Positions 60,413 to 64,000 of a DNA stretch of 64,000 bases are shown in pieces (the first letter of the stretch is position 1; every line of letters starts with the position of its first letter). The stretch is from Streptomyces kronopolitis (GTDB taxonomy: Bacteria; Actinomycetota; Actinomycetes; Streptomycetales; Streptomycetaceae), in assembly GCF_014646275.1 (NCBI RefSeq), contig NZ_BMND01000029.1, forward strand, positions 38,740 through 102,739, given 5' to 3'. Position numbers and translations under genes: made by a program. The notes below the pieces were generated by a model. It searched no databases and was not told the origin of the DNA. It saw only the letters and a program-made list of their open reading frames with translations.

Positions 60413-62065
60413 TCAGCCGCCGAGTTTCTGCACGAAGCGCTGGACGCTGTGGAAGACGTGGCCGACCTGGGCGAAGAAGCCCCTGGTCGTGCCGATCCAC
60501 TCCTGGAGCGGGGTCAGCTCCCACACCAGCCAGGCCGCCACGAACAGCAGGATGATCGTGAACAGGCAGCCCTTGAGGCAGCCCAGGCCCGGGATCTTCA
60601 TCGGGTTGGCGCTGCGCTGGCGGGGCTCGCGCCGGGGCCGGGGCTCCGGGGCGGGCGGCCGCTGCGGCTCGTAGCGCTGCGGCGGCGGCTCCTGGCGGCG
60701 CTGCGGGGCCTGCGGCTGCTGCTGGGCGTAGGGCGCCGGCGGGGGCTGCTGGCGGTACTGGGGCTGCTGCGGGCGCTGCGGCGGCTGCTGGGGGGCGGCC
60801 TGGCGCTGCGGGCGGCGGCGCAGCGGGTCCTCGGTGGGGTCCAGATACCGCACCTGGGTCTGCTCGTTGCGGTCCCGGGCGGCCCGCATCTGGGACTCCC
60901 AGGGGTGGGGGCCCTCGGGGTTCTGCGGTCCGCCGGGCGGTCCGCCGGCCGGCGCGCCCATGGGCATGGGCGGCATCGCGCGGGTCGGGTCGCCCTGCCC
61001 GCCGGGGCCGCCCGGGCCGCCGGTGGACGGCAGCACGCTGGTGGCCGCGGCCGGGTCGTAGGAGCCGGCGCCGGAGGGCAGCACCTGGGTGGGGTCGGCG
61101 TCGCCGCCGGACCGGCCGTCGCCGCCCGTCCCGGGGACGGTGGCGGGCGCGGGGTCGGGGGCGAGCAGCGCGGCGACGCCCAGCGCGGCCTCGGCCTGCG
61201 CCGGGGAGGCGTGCGCCCCGATGCCGGACGCGACGGCGCGCAGGGCCCGCGCGAGGTTCTCGGCACCGGGCCGCTCCTCGGGGCGCTTGCGCAGGCAGCG
61301 CTCTATCACCGTCCACAGCGGCTCGGGCAGCGTGCTGGGGCGGCGCGGCTCCTCGCTGAGGTGGCGGTGCAGCACCTCCAGGGCGGTCGCCCCGGCGAAC
61401 GGGGGCCGGCCGGTGACGAGTTCGTACAGCAGGATGCCGGCGCCGTAGATGTCCACGGCGGAGGTCTGCGGGCGGCCCTCGGCGGACTCCGGGGCCACAT
61501 AGGCGGGGGTGCCGACGAACTCGTGGGTGCGGGTCAGGCCCGGGGAGTCGGCGAGGCGGGCGATGCCGAAGTCGGTCAGCATCGGGTGCATCTGGCCGCT
61601 GCCGTCCGACCCGGCGAGCAGGACGTTGGCGGGCTTGAGGTCGCGGTGCACCACGCCGTCGGCGTGGCTGGCGGCCAGCGCGTCGGCGATCTGGGCGGTC
61701 AGCAGGGCGGCGGCGACGGGGCTGAAGGGGCCGTTGTCGCGGAGGTAGCGATGCAGGTCGGGACCGTCGACCAGGTCCATGACCAGGGCCAGCAGATCGC
61801 CCTCGACGACGAGGTCGCGGGTGCGGACGATGTTGGGGTGGGTCAGGCGCAGCAGGACGGAGCGCTCCCGCAGGAAGCGCATCACCACGTCCGCGTCGTG
61901 CGCCAGCTCCTCCTTGAGGACCTTGATCGCGACCGTCTCACCGGGCTCTCCGGCCACAGCGGCCTCGGCGCCCGCCGTCTCCCGCTGGCGGGCACGCCAG
62001 ACGGTGCCCGTGGCGCCGCGTCCCAGCGGTTCCTCGAGCAGGTACTTGCTGCCTACCGGCCGCAC
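60413..62065 (-). CDS. pkaA: Membrane Ser/Thr protein kinase, PkaA-like
   Basis: 550 residues. Kinase motifs: LGRGATGTVWRA, VAIKVLKEEL, VVHRDLKPANV, TDFGIARL and YVAPES. A roughly 25-residue insert occurs in the small lobe (ETAGAEAAVAGEPGE). A long Pro/Gln linker (QQPPQRPQQPQYRQQPPP) leads to a C-terminal membrane helix (CLFTIILLFVAAWLVWEL) and a 40-residue extracellular end. Start GTG 62065 with GGAG 8 bases upstream. A palindrome at 62139-62165 lies before it. Followed by the second kinase and prfB; the FHA-domain gene diverges upstream. Confidence 0.88.
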   Translation of the reverse strand: MRPVGSKYLLEEPLGRGATGTVWRARQRETAGAEAAVAGEPGETVAIKVLKEELAHDADVVMRFLRERSVLLRLTHPNIVRTRDLVVEGDLLALVMDLVDGPDLHRYLRDNGPFSPVAAALLTAQIADALAASHADGVVHRDLKPANVLLAGSDGSGQMHPMLTDFGIARLADSPGLTRTHEFVGTPAYVAPESAEGRPQTSAVDIYGAGILLYELVTGRPPFAGATALEVLHRHLSEEPRRPSTLPEPLWTVIERCLRKRPEERPGAENLARALRAVASGIGAHASPAQAEAALGVAALLAPDPAPATVPGTGGDGRSGGDADPTQVLPSGAGSYDPAAATSVLPSTGGPGGPGGQGDPTRAMPPMPMGAPAGGPPGGPQNPEGPHPWESQMRAARDRNEQTQVRYLDPTEDPLRRRPQRQAAPQQPPQRPQQPQYRQQPPPAPYAQQQPQAPQRRQEPPPQRYEPQRPPAPEPRPRREPRQRSANPMKIPGLGCLKGCLFTIILLFVAAWLVWELTPLQEWIGTTRGFFAQVGHVFHSVQRFVQKLGG

Positions 62066-62552
62066 GTCATGCGCTCCCTGGTCGTGTGGTTCTCGTTGCC
62101 TGGCCCACCGGGTCGGCTGGTTCGCCTTCCGCACGGCCGTCCGACCCACTGTAGTGCCGTCGGACAAGCTTTTCGGTCCGGCGGCCCGGCACAGGCTTGT
62201 GGGAAAGACGCACGTGCGCGGCGGATGGTTGCCCGTTCGTCCGGGCGGTGCGCACACCGCCCGCGCGGCCGGGCCGGAACGCGTCCGAGCTGACCACGGC
62301 GGTCGAATTCCGGCCGGGCGCGGCACGCAAGCAGGCACTTTTTCGCCCTTAGAAGACCAATCAAGATCACTGAACGGCGGTCGGCGGGCGTGTTGTCAGT
62401 GCCAGGTGCGAGGATGCTCCCAGCACGATGCGGTGGGGGCGGCGATCCGTGTCGCGACGTGCACTTGGGACTTGTCCGTGCCGACGTGCCCGGGTGCGGT
62501 GGGGGGAGGAGCGGCCCCCTGCGGATCCCGGCAGAAGGGACCGTTGACGGCG
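62066..62552. other. Divergent region between the pkaA-like kinase and the FHA gene
   Basis: 487 bases. Contains the hyphenated palindrome at 62139-62165, an AT-rich patch at 62335-62375 (TTTTTCGCCCTTAGAAGACC) and TTGTCAGTGCCAGG at 62394-62407, a possible -35 toward the FHA gene. GGGGGGAGGAG (62503-62513) and AGAAGGGA (62533-62540) are purine runs before the FHA ATG. No gene seen. Confidence 0.45.
62139..62165. promoter_or_regulatory. Nested palindrome upstream of the pkaA-like gene
   Basis: GTCCGAC (62139-62145) opposes GTCGGAC (62159-62165), and inside it CACT (62147-62150) opposes AGTG (62153-62156). A candidate operator 74 bases upstream of the kinase start. Confidence 0.35.
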
Positions 62553-64000
62553 ATGCAGATCCGGCTGACCGTCCTCGGGCCGCGCAGCGGCCACACCACC
62601 CGGGCCTGCGACGTGCTCGTGACGGCCCCCGCCGGGACCGCGCTGGCGGCGGTGGCCGGCTCGCTCGCGGCCTCCGTGGCGGGCTCGGGCGCCGATGTCG
62701 GCGGCGGCAGCAGCGCCCCGGTCGTGCTCTACGCCGGGTCCGAGCGGCTCGATCCGCAGCGCGCGGCGCTCGGCGAGCCCCCGCTGATCGACGGCGCGGT
62801 GCTCGCTCTCCAGAGCCCGGGCCCCTCCCCCGCCCACGGCCTGCCGCACGACTCGGCGCGGCTGCGCGTCGTCTCCGGCCCGGATGCCGGCGGGGTGCAT
62901 CTGCTGCACGGCGGCCAGATCCGCATCGGCCGCTCCGCCGACGCCGACGTCCCGCTCGACGACCCCGATGTCTCCCGGCTGCACTGCGCCGTGACGGTCG
63001 GGCCCGACGGCGCGGTGACCGTGGCCGATCTGCACTCCACCAACGGCACGGCCGTGGACGGCACCGCCCTCGGCGAGCGCCCCGCGCCGCTGCGGCCCGG
63101 CGCGCTGCTGCGGATCGGCGAGTCCGCGCTGCGCCTGCAGTCCGCGCCCGGCGCCCCGGACCCGGCCCTGGCGACCGCGCCGGACGGCGAGGGGCAGCTG
63201 CGGATCACCTCGGGGGCGGCCGGCGGCAGCGCGGCCGGCCACGGAGCTGCGGCGGGTCCGCACGGCGCCACCGCCGCGGCCGGGGGCGCGTACGCGGGGG
63301 CCGGGTACGGCCGCCCGGCCGCTCCCGTCCACTCGTCCCGGCCGGCGGCGGACGCCACGGGGCGGCGGGACACCCCGCTGCGCGGCACCGAGACCGGCGC
63401 CGACCGGTCGTGGCAGGGCGCGCCGGACCCGGCCCCCCGGCGCGCTCCGGCGGCGGACGGCTTCCCTGACCTCTCCGGCGGCCAGGTCTACGACCGCACC
63501 CCGGACCGGGCAGCCGGGGCTTTCGGCGCTTCCGGTGCATACGGGCCGGGCGCCGGGCAGGACCCCACGCACGGCGGGCAGCAGGCGCTCGTGCCGCCCG
63601 GCGAGGCCGCCCGCAAGGACGCGCGGCGGGGCGGGCCCGGCGGCTGGGCGCGGCGGATGGCCGGCGGCCGGCCCGCCGTGGAGCGGCCCGAGACCCTCCC
63701 GGTGGTGTATCCGCCGGCCGGCGGCCCGGAGGCGGTCCCCTCGGATGCCGTGGGGGACGACGGCACGGCGGAGGCGCTCTCCGGGGCGGCCGCGGACGAG
63801 CGCTGGCCGGATGCCGCCGCGGTGCTGCTCACCGCCCTGGGCCCGGGCCCCCGGCTCTGGGAGCGCGGCCCGGACCACCCCGACGCGCTGACCGTGCGGC
63901 TGGGGACGGCCGCCCGCGGCGGCGGCCGGGCCGCGGTGCCGGTGACCGTCGGGCTGCGCCGGGCCGGCTCGCTGGCCCTGGCCGGTCCGCGGGCCCGGCT
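62553..64000 (+). CDS. FHA-domain protein, probable FtsK/SpoIIIE-type ATPase (5' part)
   Basis: Open to the end of the window: 482 complete codons and no stop. The N-terminus MQIRLTVLGPRSGHTTRACDVLV is ubiquitin-like, as in WXG100/ESX-type proteins. Around residues 105-190 lies an FHA domain: IRIGRSADADVPL (the conserved Arg), VSRLHCAV and LHSTNGTAVDG, all key phosphothreonine-contact residues. A long disordered Ala/Gly/Pro region follows, and then PVTVGLRRAGSLALAGPRA, which resembles the lead-in to FtsK/EccC-type ATPase domains. Divergent from two Ser/Thr kinases that could phosphorylate its ligands. The ATPase call relies on recollection of S. coelicolor and on the truncated tail. Confidence 0.7.
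   Translation, partial: MQIRLTVLGPRSGHTTRACDVLVTAPAGTALAAVAGSLAASVAGSGADVGGGSSAPVVLYAGSERLDPQRAALGEPPLIDGAVLALQSPGPSPAHGLPHDSARLRVVSGPDAGGVHLLHGGQIRIGRSADADVPLDDPDVSRLHCAVTVGPDGAVTVADLHSTNGTAVDGTALGERPAPLRPGALLRIGESALRLQSAPGAPDPALATAPDGEGQLRITSGAAGGSAAGHGAAAGPHGATAAAGGAYAGAGYGRPAAPVHSSRPAADATGRRDTPLRGTETGADRSWQGAPDPAPRRAPAADGFPDLSGGQVYDRTPDRAAGAFGASGAYGPGAGQDPTHGGQQALVPPGEAARKDARRGGPGGWARRMAGGRPAVERPETLPVVYPPAGGPEAVPSDAVGDDGTAEALSGAAADERWPDAAAVLLTALGPGPRLWERGPDHPDALTVRLGTAARGGGRAAVPVTVGLRRAGSLALAGPRAR

Overview
The window reads as chromosomal core DNA of a Streptomyces (high-GC actinomycete). The support is very high GC with almost exclusively G/C third codon positions, frequent GTG and TTG starts, and lineage markers: an SsgA-like sporulation protein, DUF2017 coupled to ClpS, an ECF factor of SigU type with a zinc anti-sigma factor, an LAXTG sortase substrate, paired PkaA/PkaB kinases beside prfB, and an actinobacterial tmRNA. 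The gene order agrees with what I remember of the S. coelicolor SCO2911-SCO2975 region; that comparison is from memory and was not run. I saw no prophage, IS element, CRISPR array or secondary-metabolite cluster.

Layout. 81-5486: amino-acid permease, clpS-DUF2017, and NAD salvage (pncB, pncA). 5603-11275: a secreted M6 metalloprotease, a small membrane protein behind a possible iron box, and two RDD membrane proteins. 11511-16864: a SALP (ssgG-like), a flavin disulfide reductase, two small conserved proteins, an FAD-linked oxidase and hppD. 16994-21317: an Lrp/AsnC regulator followed closely by a four-gene OpuC-type quaternary-amine ABC transporter. 21413-27869: a secreted Lon-like protease, IclR regulator, SF2 helicase, MFS exporter and alpha/beta hydrolase. 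28052: tRNA-Cys. 28235-33616: a three-subunit xanthine dehydrogenase/CO dehydrogenase-like complex (FAD, FeS, Mo), with a tiny ORF wedged between the first two genes. 34555-38130: DUF3039 protein, an unknown, AlgH/YqgE and murA. 38474-43540: HU, ACT-malic enzyme and a HelD-type RNA polymerase motor. 43747-51980: anti-sigma factor plus sigU, a CGNR regulator, a HemD-winged-helix fusion, narK, a lipoprotein, LysR and MFS. 52015-55922: ssrA, smpB, a C-terminal processing protease, ftsX and ftsE. 56172 to the end: a small zinc-ribbon membrane protein, an LAXTG repeat protein, prfB, two Ser/Thr kinases and the start of an FHA (probable FtsK-type) protein.

How the genes work together. pncB/pncA recycle nicotinamide to NAD. 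ClpS/DUF2017 and ssrA/smpB serve protein quality control. ftsEX, murA, the SALP and the kinases concern the envelope and division. hppD diverges from an Lrp regulator that appears cotranscribed with a betaine/choline-type importer.

Observations most worth following: the oxidoreductase complex at 28-33.6 kb (large subunit without the usual Mo-site Glu, FeS subunit with about 500 disordered residues carrying TGxW repeats, and a 26-codon ORF joined by ATGA overlaps on both sides), a shortened tmRNA tag, a 10-bp phased repeat before tRNA-Cys, a candidate iron box, an MFS gene without a usable start codon, and a possible structured RNA between helD and the malic enzyme.
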